Shown here one piece after another: positions 34,932 through 44,037 of a stretch of DNA of 64,000 nt. Both the position numbers and the translations under genes were made by a program. Positions within the stretch are counted from its first letter, which is position 1. Each line of letters begins with the position of its first letter. The notes beneath the pieces are model-generated. The model searched no databases, had not been told where the DNA came from, and saw only the letters and a program-made list of their open reading frames with translations. The DNA comes from Ruegeria_C sp040830705 (GTDB lineage: Bacteria > Pseudomonadota > Alphaproteobacteria > Rhodobacterales > Rhodobacteraceae): positions 210,043 to 274,042 of the forward strand of contig JBFOME010000008.1 in NCBI GenBank assembly GCA_040830705.1. Direction: 5' to 3'.

Positions 34932-36710
34932 ATGGGCGAGGTTCTGCGGATCGGAGGAGCCTGCGGTTTCTGGGGCGAGGCCCCCCATGCCACAGGGCAA
35001 CTACTTGCAAGTGGCGTTGATGTGCTGGCCTACGACTATCTGGCCGAGATCACCATGTCCCTATTGGCGCGCGCGCGGGCCAAGGACCCGGGCTTGGGCT
35101 ATGCCTCTGATTTCATCACCGACGCCATGACGCCGAATCTGGCCGGTATTGCTGCGTGCAGCGTCAAGGTTTTGTCGAATGCCGGTGGCATGAACCCTTC
35201 CGCCTGCGCCGAGGCCCTCCTTGGGGTCATCGACGCAGCAGGCCTGTCACTGCGCGTGGCCGTCGTCGAGGGTGATGACCTGTTGCCCCGGGCCGAGGAC
35301 TATGCGGAGGCCACAGAGATGTTTTCCGGTGCGGCGATGCCCGCGCAAAAGCGGATCGCATCGATGAATGCCTATCTGGGCGCGTTACCGGTCGTGGCCG
35401 CGCTGCGTGAAGGCGCGGATGTGGTGATCACCGGACGCTGTGCGGATAGCGCGCTGACGTTGGCGGCTTGCATATGGCGCTTTGGGTGGACCCGAGACAG
35501 TTACGATTTGCTCGCCGCTGGCTCACTGGCCGGGCATCTTCTGGAATGCGGACCACAGGCGACCGGCGGCAATTTCACTGATTGGGAGGTGGCGGGCGAT
35601 CTCGCCCGTATCGGCTATCCGATAGCCGAGATCATGCAGGACGGGTCAATCGTGTTGACCAAACCCGAGGGCACGACCGGTGCGGTTACCCGCGCCACTG
35701 TTGCCGAGCAGATGCTTTACGAAATCGGCGATCCGCGCGCCTATCTGCTGCCTGATGTGATCTGCGATTTCTCCGAGGTGAGATTAGAGCAGGCGGGGCC
35801 GGACCGGGTCTCGGTAGCGGGGGCCAAGGGCCGTCAACCCTCCGGGCAGCTCAAGGTCTGCGCCACCTATCAGGACGGCTATCGCGGCGGGATGGTATTC
35901 CAGATGAATGGCCGCGACGCCGCGCGCAAAGCACGCACCTTTGCGCAGGCCGGTCTGGATCGCGCGCGGGAGCGCCTGCGGGTGATAGATGCGCCGGATT
36001 TCACCGAAACCGCACTGGAAGCTTTTGGGGGCAAACCGGGCGAGGGCAGCTATCAGGAGATTACCTTCAAGGCGGCGGTTCGGCATGCGGACGCGCGCGG
36101 CGTTGGCCTATTTCTGAAGGAACTGACCGGTACGGCGCTTGCAACGCCGCCTGGGCTGCACTTCTTCACCGGGTCGGGGCGGCCCAAACCTTCGCCGGTG
36201 ATTGCGCTTTTCTCTTTGTTGATCGACGCGGATGACATCACCTACCGGGTGAAGCTGGACGGGCGCGAGGTGGCGTTTGATCCGGGCCACCTGATACCGG
36301 AGCCCGATGTGATGGACCAAGCCCCCATCCCACCACAGCCGGAGCTCAGCGCGGAGCAGATTTCGGTGCCGCTGGAACGCCTCGCCTGGGCGCGCTCGGG
36401 CGATAAGGGCGACAGTGCGAATATCGGTGTGATTGCCCGCCACCACGACGGCCTGCCACATATCTGGGCGGCGCTGACGCCAGAGGTGATCGCCAAGCTC
36501 TTCGCAGCGGAGCTCGAAGGTGAGGTCGCGCGCTACTACCTGCCCGGATCCCAGTCGATGAATATCGTGATGACCCGGGTTCTGGGTGGTGGCGGGGTTG
36601 CCTCGCTGCGCAACGATCCGCAGGGCAAGAGCTTTGCGCAGCGGCTATTGTCGTTGCCCGTCACCGTCCCTGCTTCCCTGGTGTCCGAACCAAAGGGCGG
36701 CGCGACATGA
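34932..36710 (+). CDS. AtuA-family (acyclic terpene utilisation, DUF1446) protein
   Basis: 592 residues: a large N-terminal AtuA domain (IGGACGFWGEAPHATGQLL, then SNAGGMNPSACAEAL and VITGRCADSALTLAA) and a C-terminal AtuA-like domain (LAWARSGDKGDSANIGVIAR). AtuA is required for citronellol and geraniol degradation in Pseudomonas, but its biochemical step is not settled. GAGGAT precedes the ATG by about seven bases. Its stop overlaps the carboxyltransferase start (ATGA), tying it tightly to the acyl-CoA carboxylase. Confidence 0.88.
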   Translation: MGEVLRIGGACGFWGEAPHATGQLLASGVDVLAYDYLAEITMSLLARARAKDPGLGYASDFITDAMTPNLAGIAACSVKVLSNAGGMNPSACAEALLGVIDAAGLSLRVAVVEGDDLLPRAEDYAEATEMFSGAAMPAQKRIASMNAYLGALPVVAALREGADVVITGRCADSALTLAACIWRFGWTRDSYDLLAAGSLAGHLLECGPQATGGNFTDWEVAGDLARIGYPIAEIMQDGSIVLTKPEGTTGAVTRATVAEQMLYEIGDPRAYLLPDVICDFSEVRLEQAGPDRVSVAGAKGRQPSGQLKVCATYQDGYRGGMVFQMNGRDAARKARTFAQAGLDRARERLRVIDAPDFTETALEAFGGKPGEGSYQEITFKAAVRHADARGVGLFLKELTGTALATPPGLHFFTGSGRPKPSPVIALFSLLIDADDITYRVKLDGREVAFDPGHLIPEPDVMDQAPIPPQPELSAEQISVPLERLAWARSGDKGDSANIGVIARHHDGLPHIWAALTPEVIAKLFAAELEGEVARYYLPGSQSMNIVMTRVLGGGGVASLRNDPQGKSFAQRLLSLPVTVPASLVSEPKGGAT

Positions 36711-38320
36711 ATTTCACCAGTCAGATCATCCCTGGCAGCGATGCCTTTACCGAGAACCGCCGCGCCATGCTGGCACTGGTTGATGAGCTGCGGGGGCTGG
36801 AACAGCGGGCCGCCGACCTCTCCGAGCGCCGCCGCGATCGGATGGAGGCGCGCGGCCAGATGACCCCTCGCGACCGGCTCGCCGCGCTGTTGGATCCCGG
36901 CCTGCCTTTCCTGCAATTGCACTCACTTGCAAGCTATCTGACCGATAGCGATGATCCCGCACAATCGGTGCCCGGCGCATCACTGCTGATTGGGATCGGG
37001 TTTGTCTCTGGCACCCGCTGCATGATCATCGTCGATGACAGCTGCATCAAGGCGGGCGCCATGTCCGAGATGAGCGCTGCCGCATTTCAGAGCGCGCAGG
37101 TGATCGCGCTGCGGCAGAAACTGCCCTTTCTGCATCTGGTCGAAAGCGCCGGTGCCAATCTGATGGACTACCGTGTCGATCTCTGGGCGCATGGTGGCAA
37201 GCTGTTTCGCAATCTCGCCCGGTTGTCGGCGGCGGGGATCCCCAATCTGGCCGTGCTTCACGGGCCGTCAACGGCGGGCGGCGCCTATATGCCGGGTCTG
37301 GCCGACTACGTGATCGGCGTGCGCGGAAACGGCATGGCGGCGCTGGCTGGTGCTGCTCTTGTGCAGGCGGCCACGGGCGAAGCGGCGGATGAACGTGAGT
37401 TGGGCGGTGCCGAGATGCATGCCTCGGTCTCGGGGCTGGTCGAATACCTGGCCGGGGACGATGCCGAGGCCATCACCATCGCACGCGATGTGGTGGCACG
37501 CCTCGACTGGAACAGATCACTGACGCGGTCCGATCATGGGGCCGCGCCTTTGCATACCCCTGACGAGCTTGCCGGGGCGGTCCCGGTCGATCCACGTACG
37601 CCTTACGACATGCGCGAGATCGCGTTGAGGATCACCGATGCCTCCGACTTTCGTGATTTCAAGCCGGGCTACGGCGTTGCGACGGTCTGTCTGCAGGGCT
37701 CGATTTGCGGCATGCCGGCTGGAATGATCGGCAATAACGGCCCCATTGATCCCGACGGCGCTGCCAAGGCGGCGCAATTCATCCAGCTTTGTGGACAAGC
37801 GGGCACGCCGCTGGTTTTTCTGCACAACACGACAGGTTTCATGGTCGGCACTCGTTATGAGCAGGCCGGGATGATCAAACATGGGGCCAAGATGATCCAG
37901 GCGGTCACTTCGGTCGATGTACCGCGCATTGCTCTTTATGTGGGCGCAAGTTTTGGGGCGGGGAATTATGGCATGGGCGGCTATGCCTATGAACCCGATT
38001 TCCTCTTCGCATGGCCCAACGCCACCACCGGCGTGATGGGTGGTGCGCAGGCGGCGAGCACAATGGAAATGGTGGCCCGCGCCGGCGCACAGCGACGCGG
38101 CGAGGATGTGGACGAGGCTAGGCTTGCGCAGCAGAGCAGGCGGATCGCCGAGCATTTCGACCGGCAGGCCGGGGCCTTCTATACTTCGGGCCGTTGCCTT
38201 GATCACGGTGTGATCGATCCGCGCGATACGCGCCGGGTGTTGGGCTTTTGCCTGACTACTTGCCTTGAAGCGCGCGCGCGGCAGGTCCGGCGCGGCTCTT
38301 ATGGCGTTGCGAGGTTCTGA
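36707..38320 (+). CDS. Acyl-CoA carboxylase carboxyltransferase (beta) subunit
   Basis: 537-residue carboxyltransferase of the methylcrotonyl-/geranyl-CoA carboxylase type. The order is an N-terminal acyl-CoA-binding half (MTPRDRLAALLDPG, VESAGANLMDYRVDL, GPSTAGGAYMPGL) and a C-terminal biotin-binding half (DGAAKAAQFIQLC, LHNTTGFMVG, SFGAGNYGMGG). Moves CO2 from carboxybiotin to an enoyl-CoA. AtuA next door favours a geranyl-CoA-like substrate, but methylcrotonyl-CoA cannot be excluded. Coupled upstream to AtuA; the alpha subunit starts three bases after its stop. Confidence 0.93.
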   Translation: MNFTSQIIPGSDAFTENRRAMLALVDELRGLEQRAADLSERRRDRMEARGQMTPRDRLAALLDPGLPFLQLHSLASYLTDSDDPAQSVPGASLLIGIGFVSGTRCMIIVDDSCIKAGAMSEMSAAAFQSAQVIALRQKLPFLHLVESAGANLMDYRVDLWAHGGKLFRNLARLSAAGIPNLAVLHGPSTAGGAYMPGLADYVIGVRGNGMAALAGAALVQAATGEAADERELGGAEMHASVSGLVEYLAGDDAEAITIARDVVARLDWNRSLTRSDHGAAPLHTPDELAGAVPVDPRTPYDMREIALRITDASDFRDFKPGYGVATVCLQGSICGMPAGMIGNNGPIDPDGAAKAAQFIQLCGQAGTPLVFLHNTTGFMVGTRYEQAGMIKHGAKMIQAVTSVDVPRIALYVGASFGAGNYGMGGYAYEPDFLFAWPNATTGVMGGAQAASTMEMVARAGAQRRGEDVDEARLAQQSRRIAEHFDRQAGAFYTSGRCLDHGVIDPRDTRRVLGFCLTTCLEARARQVRRGSYGVARF

Positions 38321-38323
38321 GGG

Positions 38324-40309
38324 ATGCGGTTCGACACGATCCTGATCGCGAACCGCGGCGAGATTGCGCTGCGTATCATCCGCACCGCCCGTTCGGTGGG
38401 ACTGACCACAATCGCCGTCTACACCGATGCCGACATCGCCGCCCCGCATGTGGCTGCGGCAGATAGGGCGATCCGCATTGGCGAGGGACCGGCGGGCGAG
38501 AGCTATCTGAATGCCGAACGCCTGTTACAAGCGGCACAAGAAAGCGGTGCGCAGGCGATCCATCCGGGCTATGGGTTTCTATCGGAGAACGCCGATTTCG
38601 CCGAAGCCATCGCACAGGCCGGTCTGGTTCTGATCGGCCCATCGCCCCACGCGATGCGGATCATGGGCGATAAAGCTGCGGCGCGCGCCGCGATGATCGA
38701 AAGCGGCGTGCCGTGCCTGCCCGGATATGAGGGCGAAGATCAGAGCGATGAGGCGCTGGCGCGAGCGGCCGAGCAGATCGGCTATCCCGTGATGGTCAAG
38801 GCGGCGGCGGGCGGCGGCGGTCGCGGGATGCGGCTGGTTCAAACGGCGGGCGACCTGATCCCGGCGCTTGCCCGCGCCCGGTCCGAGGCCACGGCAGCGT
38901 TTGGCTCTGATACACTGATACTGGAACGGGCGCTGCGCGACGCGAGACATGTCGAGTTTCAGATCATCGCGGATGAGCATGGCGCGACCCTGCATCTGGG
39001 CGAGCGCGACTGTTCCGTGCAACGCCGTCACCAGAAGATCATTGAAGAGGCGCCTTGTCCGGTCTTGACCGAGGATCAGCGCGCGCGCATGGGCGCGGCG
39101 GCGATTACGGCGGCGAAATCGGTCGACTACTCCGGGGCCGGAACGGTCGAGTTCCTATTGGACGGCGATGGCGCGTTCTATTTCCTGGAAATGAACACGC
39201 GCTTGCAGGTCGAACATCCGTTGACCGAATGCGTGACCGGGCTGGATCTGGTGGCCTTGCAGATCATGGTCGCACAGGGGGCTCCGCTGCCACTGACACA
39301 AGATGACGTGCAGACAACAGGCCACGCCATCGAGGCGCGGCTTTATGCCGAGGACCCGGCGAACGGCTTCCTGCCTGCCACCGGTACGGTTCACCGCTGG
39401 CAGCCCGCCGAAGCGGAGGGGGTACGTATCGATGCTGGCATCGCCGAGGGGCAGCAGGTCACGGTGCTCTATGATCCGATGCTGGCCAAGATCATCGCGC
39501 ACGGTGCCGACCGGGCCACGGCTCTGCGCAGGCTCCGTCAGGGGATCGCAGATACCGTGCTGTTAGGTTGCGATACCAACGCGGCGTTTCTGGCGGATGT
39601 TCTGGCCCAGCCCGCCTTCGGAGCCGGGCAGGCGACAACTGGCTTGCTGGAGCAGACCTATCCCGAAGGCGTCACCTTGCCGTTACCGGACCTGTCCGAG
39701 GTGGCGCTGGCGGCGGTGCTTCTGCTGCAAGACCGGCGAGACCGGATGGCGGCGCGGGCCGGGGGCATCGATGCCGAACTTTTGGGATGGTCCAGCGCGC
39801 CGTTGGCCCCGGCACAGGTGCGCCTGCGCTGTCATGGCCAGGTTCATCACGCGAAGCTGCGCGCTAGTGGGCAGGCATGGCAGGTTTCGCTGGAACAAGA
39901 GGTTTTTGACATCCGCCTGATCCGGCATGATCGGCAGATCGTGGCAGAGCTTGACGGTCTGCGGCGCGACATTCACGCGCATTTAGATGCGGGACGGGTC
40001 TGGCTTGCGTCGCAAGCCGGGCAATGGGTGTTTGACGAGGTCACGATGCAAACTTCGACCCTCCCACAGGACATGAGCGGACAGGTCACCGCTCCGATGC
40101 CGGGCGTGTTGCTCAGTTTGGATTGCGGGCAAGGTGACGAGGTCGCCGCAGGGGACACGCTGGCCGTGATGGAGGCGATGAAAATGCAACATCGCATCGT
40201 TGCGCCGATTTCCGGCCGGGTCACGCGATTGCTTGTTTCGGCGGGTCAGCAACTCGATGCGGGGGCCAAGATCGTCCAGATTACCCCCAACACGGGTCAG
40301 GATACATAA
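38324..40309 (+). CDS. Biotin carboxylase / biotin carrier (alpha) subunit
   Basis: 661-residue alpha subunit. An N-terminal biotin carboxylase with ATP-grasp fold (ILIANRGEIALRI, KAAAGGGGRGM, EMNTRLQVEHPLTE) is followed by a linker and a C-terminal biotinyl domain. The biotin attaches to Lys620 in VMEAMKMQH. It carboxylates its own biotin with ATP and bicarbonate for the beta subunit next door. Length fits methylcrotonyl- or geranyl-CoA carboxylase alpha rather than pyruvate carboxylase. Confidence 0.95.
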   Translation: MRFDTILIANRGEIALRIIRTARSVGLTTIAVYTDADIAAPHVAAADRAIRIGEGPAGESYLNAERLLQAAQESGAQAIHPGYGFLSENADFAEAIAQAGLVLIGPSPHAMRIMGDKAAARAAMIESGVPCLPGYEGEDQSDEALARAAEQIGYPVMVKAAAGGGGRGMRLVQTAGDLIPALARARSEATAAFGSDTLILERALRDARHVEFQIIADEHGATLHLGERDCSVQRRHQKIIEEAPCPVLTEDQRARMGAAAITAAKSVDYSGAGTVEFLLDGDGAFYFLEMNTRLQVEHPLTECVTGLDLVALQIMVAQGAPLPLTQDDVQTTGHAIEARLYAEDPANGFLPATGTVHRWQPAEAEGVRIDAGIAEGQQVTVLYDPMLAKIIAHGADRATALRRLRQGIADTVLLGCDTNAAFLADVLAQPAFGAGQATTGLLEQTYPEGVTLPLPDLSEVALAAVLLLQDRRDRMAARAGGIDAELLGWSSAPLAPAQVRLRCHGQVHHAKLRASGQAWQVSLEQEVFDIRLIRHDRQIVAELDGLRRDIHAHLDAGRVWLASQAGQWVFDEVTMQTSTLPQDMSGQVTAPMPGVLLSLDCGQGDEVAAGDTLAVMEAMKMQHRIVAPISGRVTRLLVSAGQQLDAGAKIVQITPNTGQDT

Positions 40310-40324
40310 GGAAAGGGGCGCGAG

Positions 40325-41128
40325 ATGCAGCAAGCCGCGGATTTCGTTGCAGAGTGCGAGGTGCTTGATGAGGTGCTGGGCGCCTTGACCGGACCGGACT
40401 GGGACGCAGCCACCCTGTTCAAGGGTTGGACCATCAACGATGTATTGGTGCATTTGCATTTCTGGAACGGGGCCGCCGATCTTGCGCTGCGCGACCCCAA
40501 CGGTTTCGCCGATGAAAGCCGCGCATTGCTGGCCGCCATCAACGCCGCCGGTTTCCGCGCAACCGAAAACGCGCGGGTCAGCGAACGCGGCCCGGCGCTG
40601 CGCGAGGCTTGGCGTGAGCGCTATGTTGACATGGGGCCGCGCTGGGCCGCGCTCGACCCCAAGGCCCGGATACAATGGGTGGGACCCGAGATGTCCGTTC
40701 GTTCTGCGATGACGGCTCGGCAGATGGAAACCTGGGCGCATGGGCAGGCGGTGTTTGATGTCCTCGGCCAGCAGCGTCAGGAGCACGACCGCATTCGCAA
40801 CGTCGTCATGCTGGGCGTGAATACCTTTGCCTGGTCCTTCCGCGTGCATGGTCGGGACGTGCCGGAACAGGTGCCAAAGCTGCGCCTGACCGCGCCTTCG
40901 GGGGGCGAATGGGACTTTGGCGAGGACGCAAAAAACATGATCACCGGAGCGGCGCTTGAGTTTGCACAGGTCGTGGCGCAGACCCGGAACGTGGCGGATA
41001 CCGACCTTGAGGTGTCCGGCCCAATTGCCAAGGAATGGATGGCGATCGCCCAATGCTTTGCCGGCGGCCCCGAGACCCCGCCCGCGCCGGGTGAAAGGTA
41101 CCTTCAGCGCCGAAAGAACGTTACGTAG
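40325..41128 (+). CDS. TIGR03084-type DinB-like metal-binding protein
   Basis: 267-residue protein similar to the mycothiol-dependent maleylpyruvate isomerase / DinB-2 group. The N-terminus has the pattern GWTINDVLVHLHFWN and the middle WAHGQAVFDVLG, which would supply the metal-binding histidines. The reaction is unknown; relatives often sit with AtuA-type and acyl-CoA genes. It follows the carboxylase by 15 bases, clearly within the operon. Hydrolysis or isomerisation of an acyl-CoA intermediate is only a guess. Confidence 0.78.
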   Translation: MQQAADFVAECEVLDEVLGALTGPDWDAATLFKGWTINDVLVHLHFWNGAADLALRDPNGFADESRALLAAINAAGFRATENARVSERGPALREAWRERYVDMGPRWAALDPKARIQWVGPEMSVRSAMTARQMETWAHGQAVFDVLGQQRQEHDRIRNVVMLGVNTFAWSFRVHGRDVPEQVPKLRLTAPSGGEWDFGEDAKNMITGAALEFAQVVAQTRNVADTDLEVSGPIAKEWMAIAQCFAGGPETPPAPGERYLQRRKNVT

Positions 41129-41206
41129 CAGCGGGCCGAACTATCTGACAAGCTGGCGTCGGCCCGTTAGGCTCTGTTCCGGGGACCGCTAGAGGGAGAT
41201 TGGCCG

Positions 41207-42364
41207 ATGACCTTGTTTACAAGCACCGCGAATTGGAAACGGGAAGAGCACCAGATGTTCTCGGACATGGTTGGGCGGTTCCTGGATGATGAACTGGTCC
41301 CAAACTCCGAAGACTGGAGCGCGAAAGGCGTGGTTGACCGCGCGTTCTGGCACAAGGCCGGAGAAGCCGGGATCATGGGCGGCGCCGTCGAAGAGGCCTA
41401 TGGCGGTTCAGGCGGCGGTGTCGGGTTTGACTCGGTGGTGCTTTATGAACAAGCCGCGCGCGGCGATGCCGGTTGGGGGTTTGGTATCCAGTCGATCGTT
41501 ATCCATTACATCACGACCTATGGCAGCGAAGATCAGAAACGACGGTGGTTGCCGAAACTGATTTCAGGCGAGATGGTCGGCGCTTTGGCCATGACGGAAC
41601 CCAGCACCGGTTCTGACGTCCAGGCGATACGGACCACTGCCGACAAGGATGGCAATTCCTATTGTTTGAACGGATCGAAGATATTCATCACCAACGGACA
41701 GTCCGCTGACCTGATCATCGTTACGGCAAAGACCGACAAAACCCAGGGCGCCAAGGGCGTCTCGCTGATCGCGCTGGAAACCGAGGGTGCCGAAGGGTTC
41801 AGCCGGGGTCAACCGCTCAAGAAACTGGGCATGAAAGGCAACGATACCGCCGAACTGTTCTTCGAGGATGTCAAGGTGCCGATGACCAACCTGCTGGGTG
41901 CGGAAGAAGGGCAGGGCTTTTATCAACTGATGAAGCAATTGCCCTGGGAACGGCTGACCATCGGTATCATGGCCCTGGGGGCCATCGATTTCGCCATCGC
42001 CGAGACAACAAGATACGTGCAGGAGCGCAAGGCGTTTGGCCAGAGGGTGATGGATTTCCAGAACACCCGTTTCAAATTGGCCGAGTGCAAGACCAAGGCA
42101 GAAGTGCTGCGCAGCTTCGTCAATGATTGCATTGCCAAGGCCGAAAAGGGCGAATTGGATGCGGCCACGGCGTCGATGGTGAAATACTGGGGCAGCGAGA
42201 CGCAGAACGAGGTTGTGCACGAATGCCTTCAGCTTTTTGGCGGCTATGGGTTCATGATGGAATATCCCATCGCACGGCTTTACGCCGACAGCCGTGTGCA
42301 GATGATCTATGGCGGCACCAATGAGGTGATGAAGGAGCTGATCGCACGATCGCTGGACGTGTGA
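41207..42364 (+). CDS. Acyl-CoA dehydrogenase
   Basis: 385-residue FAD enzyme of the acyl-CoA dehydrogenase family. The signatures are present: ALAMTEPSTGSDVQAI, the C-terminal QLFGGYGFMMEYPIARLYAD, and YGGTNEVMKELIARS. AGGGAG precedes the ATG. Placement after the carboxylase suggests it makes the 2-enoyl-CoA that the carboxylase uses, the role of AtuD (citronellyl-CoA dehydrogenase) or isovaleryl-CoA dehydrogenase in related pathways. Last plus-strand gene of the island. Confidence 0.92.
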   Translation: MTLFTSTANWKREEHQMFSDMVGRFLDDELVPNSEDWSAKGVVDRAFWHKAGEAGIMGGAVEEAYGGSGGGVGFDSVVLYEQAARGDAGWGFGIQSIVIHYITTYGSEDQKRRWLPKLISGEMVGALAMTEPSTGSDVQAIRTTADKDGNSYCLNGSKIFITNGQSADLIIVTAKTDKTQGAKGVSLIALETEGAEGFSRGQPLKKLGMKGNDTAELFFEDVKVPMTNLLGAEEGQGFYQLMKQLPWERLTIGIMALGAIDFAIAETTRYVQERKAFGQRVMDFQNTRFKLAECKTKAEVLRSFVNDCIAKAEKGELDAATASMVKYWGSETQNEVVHECLQLFGGYGFMMEYPIARLYADSRVQMIYGGTNEVMKELIARSLDV

Positions 42365-42387
42365 GCGCGGGCTGTACCAAAGCTCCT

Positions 42388-42996
42388 TTAGGTGCCGAGA
42401 ACCATCCTCACGCGATCGTCGATGTCTTCAAGAAGCCTGTCTGCTGACCATCCCGCCCTGCTGCGGTGAACATATCCCTGCCGCATGTCATGCAGGAGGC
42501 GACCGCGTTCCAGTGCCGGGAAATCTTTGGCAAGCTGACCAGCCGCAATCGCGTTTTCGAACCGGCGCGCCAGCCTGGCGTCGGTATCACGGATGGCCTT
42601 CTCCATGCGCTCATCGACGCCTTCGACTTCTCCAACAGTTGTCGCCACGCAAGAGGCCAGAAAACAGCCCTTGGGGCCGCCTTCACTATGCGTTGAATAG
42701 GAAATAACGGTCGCCAGAAAGTCCCGCACCGCCGTTTCGATGTCCGCTTCTGTCTCAAAGGCAACAACCGGGGCGCAGCCGTCCACATCGGCGTAAAGGT
42801 CGATGGTTTTTAGGTAGAGCTCCCGCTTGTCGCCAAACGTTGCGTAAAGGCTAGGGCCGCTGATCCCCATCGCAGAGGTCAGGTCCTTCATGGATGTGCC
42901 GTCATAGCCCTTTGCCCAAAACGTGTTCATCGCCGCTTCCAGCGCCTCGGATTCGTCGAAGCCGCGTGGGCGGCCAATTTTTTTTGTATCGTTCAT
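42388..42996 (-). CDS. TetR-family regulator
   Basis: 202-residue repressor with an N-terminal helix-turn-helix (ALEAAMNTFWAKGYDGTSMKDLTSAMGISGPSLYATFGDKRELY) and a helical ligand domain with a GCFLAS cysteine motif common in redox- or electrophile-sensing members. It is divergent from the first SnoaL-like gene. Two similar sequences (TTTTTGTATCG-W-TCA) flank its start and are likely operators. The acyl-CoA dehydrogenase gene converges on it. Confidence 0.9.
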   Translation of the reverse strand: MNDTKKIGRPRGFDESEALEAAMNTFWAKGYDGTSMKDLTSAMGISGPSLYATFGDKRELYLKTIDLYADVDGCAPVVAFETEADIETAVRDFLATVISYSTHSEGGPKGCFLASCVATTVGEVEGVDERMEKAIRDTDARLARRFENAIAAGQLAKDFPALERGRLLHDMRQGYVHRSRAGWSADRLLEDIDDRVRMVLGT

Positions 42997-43046
42997 TATA
43001 TAACCATTGACAGGCGGTGAAAGTTATTTTTGTATCGATCAATAAT
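42981..43046. promoter_or_regulatory. Tandem operator-like repeats and promoter at the TetR start
   Basis: TTTTTGTATCGTTCATTATA (42981-43000) and TTTTTGTATCGATCAATAAT (43027-43046) share 16 of 20 bases and lie 46 bases apart. Between them TTGACA (43007-43012), 17 bases and TTGTAT (43030-43035) form a plus-strand promoter whose -10 is inside the second repeat. The first repeat overlaps the TetR start codon, which suits autorepression plus control of the SnoaL genes. Confidence 0.5.
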
Positions 43047-43118
43047 AAAGTCAAGTGGCACCGGGATTCGATGACATCTTTCCCGGGCCAAAGCCGTCTA
43101 GAAAAGGATATTCACTTC

Positions 43119-43520
43119 ATGGCCATGACCACCGACCACCCGCAGGCCACCGCCGTCAAAGCAACCCTGGACGATCTGATCGCAGGTGTCTCTGGCCACG
43201 CGCTGGATGTTCTTGAGCGGACCTATCACGAGGACATGCAAATCTATCTGATGATGGGCAGCGAAACGCTTGTACGGAACGACAAGCCCGGCTTTATGGC
43301 GCATATACAAGAGGTTATGGGGGATGCGGTCGACCACAACGTCTGGGCGCGATACCATCTGGTCGAAGCTGATGACACCAACGGTCACATCCTGATTAGC
43401 CGCAAGAACAACCTGACCGGTCAGGAAGAGATCATCACGCTGAGTATTGACTTCGTCTTCGAAGATGGGCGCTGGCAGATCATCCGAGAGGTGATCCTGA
43501 CCCCGTCTCACGAACAGTAA
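43119..43520 (+). CDS. SnoaL-like (NTF2-fold) protein 1
   Basis: 133-residue protein of the NTF2/SnoaL fold, judged by the helix-strand order and the end DFVFEDGRWQIIREVIL. The fold hosts isomerases, dehydratases and plain binding proteins, so function is open. No signal peptide. The ATG at 43119 is preferred (AAGGA about ten bases upstream); the frame is open from 43017. Divergent from TetR and 51 bases before a second NTF2-like gene. Confidence 0.75.
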   Translation: MAMTTDHPQATAVKATLDDLIAGVSGHALDVLERTYHEDMQIYLMMGSETLVRNDKPGFMAHIQEVMGDAVDHNVWARYHLVEADDTNGHILISRKNNLTGQEEIITLSIDFVFEDGRWQIIREVILTPSHEQ

Positions 43521-43571
43521 TCAAACCCGACATTCCCCCAATTCTGACGCCTTTTGAGTAGGACCAAACCG

Positions 43572-44009
43572 ATGAAAACTCTCGCTGTTCTTGCCCTGCT
43601 GAGTCTCACCGCCACCGCAAGCCTCGCAAATGAGGCTGCTATCAACAGCCTCAGCGCGGTCAACGATGCCTTCAACACAGCGGCGGCGGCCCATGATGCA
43701 GAAGCACTGGTGTCTCTCTATGCCGATGATACTCTCTGGATTGCGCAGGAAATGCCCGTCTCGCAAGGTCTTGATGGGCCGCGCCAGTTGTTTGAGTTCG
43801 TGACCGCGAACAAGGGGGACGTGACTCACACGATCGACCACCTGTTTGTGTCCGATGATGCCAGCCTTGCGGTGATGATCGGATCGGTGGAGGCCAAGAT
43901 AGAAAGCCAGGGAATGGACGCGACCGGCACCTATCTCTTTGTTCTGAAACCCGAAGATGACGGATGGGAAATCGTCACAGATATGTGGCACCAGCATCGA
44001 GCGCAATGA
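43572..44009 (+). CDS. Exported SnoaL-like (NTF2-fold) protein 2
   Basis: 145 residues with a clear signal peptide (MKTLAVLALLSLTATASLA) and an NTF2-like domain (VNDAFNTAAAAHDAEALVSLYADDTLWI ... GWEIVTDMWHQH). It would act in the periplasm, unlike its upstream neighbour. Probably the second gene of a TetR-controlled pair. The ATG at 43572 starts the signal peptide; a TTG six codons before is less likely. Confidence 0.78.
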   Translation: MKTLAVLALLSLTATASLANEAAINSLSAVNDAFNTAAAAHDAEALVSLYADDTLWIAQEMPVSQGLDGPRQLFEFVTANKGDVTHTIDHLFVSDDASLAVMIGSVEAKIESQGMDATGTYLFVLKPEDDGWEIVTDMWHQHRAQ

Positions 44010-44037
44010 TCGCTGGCTGCTTTAGTCAGAACCATTT

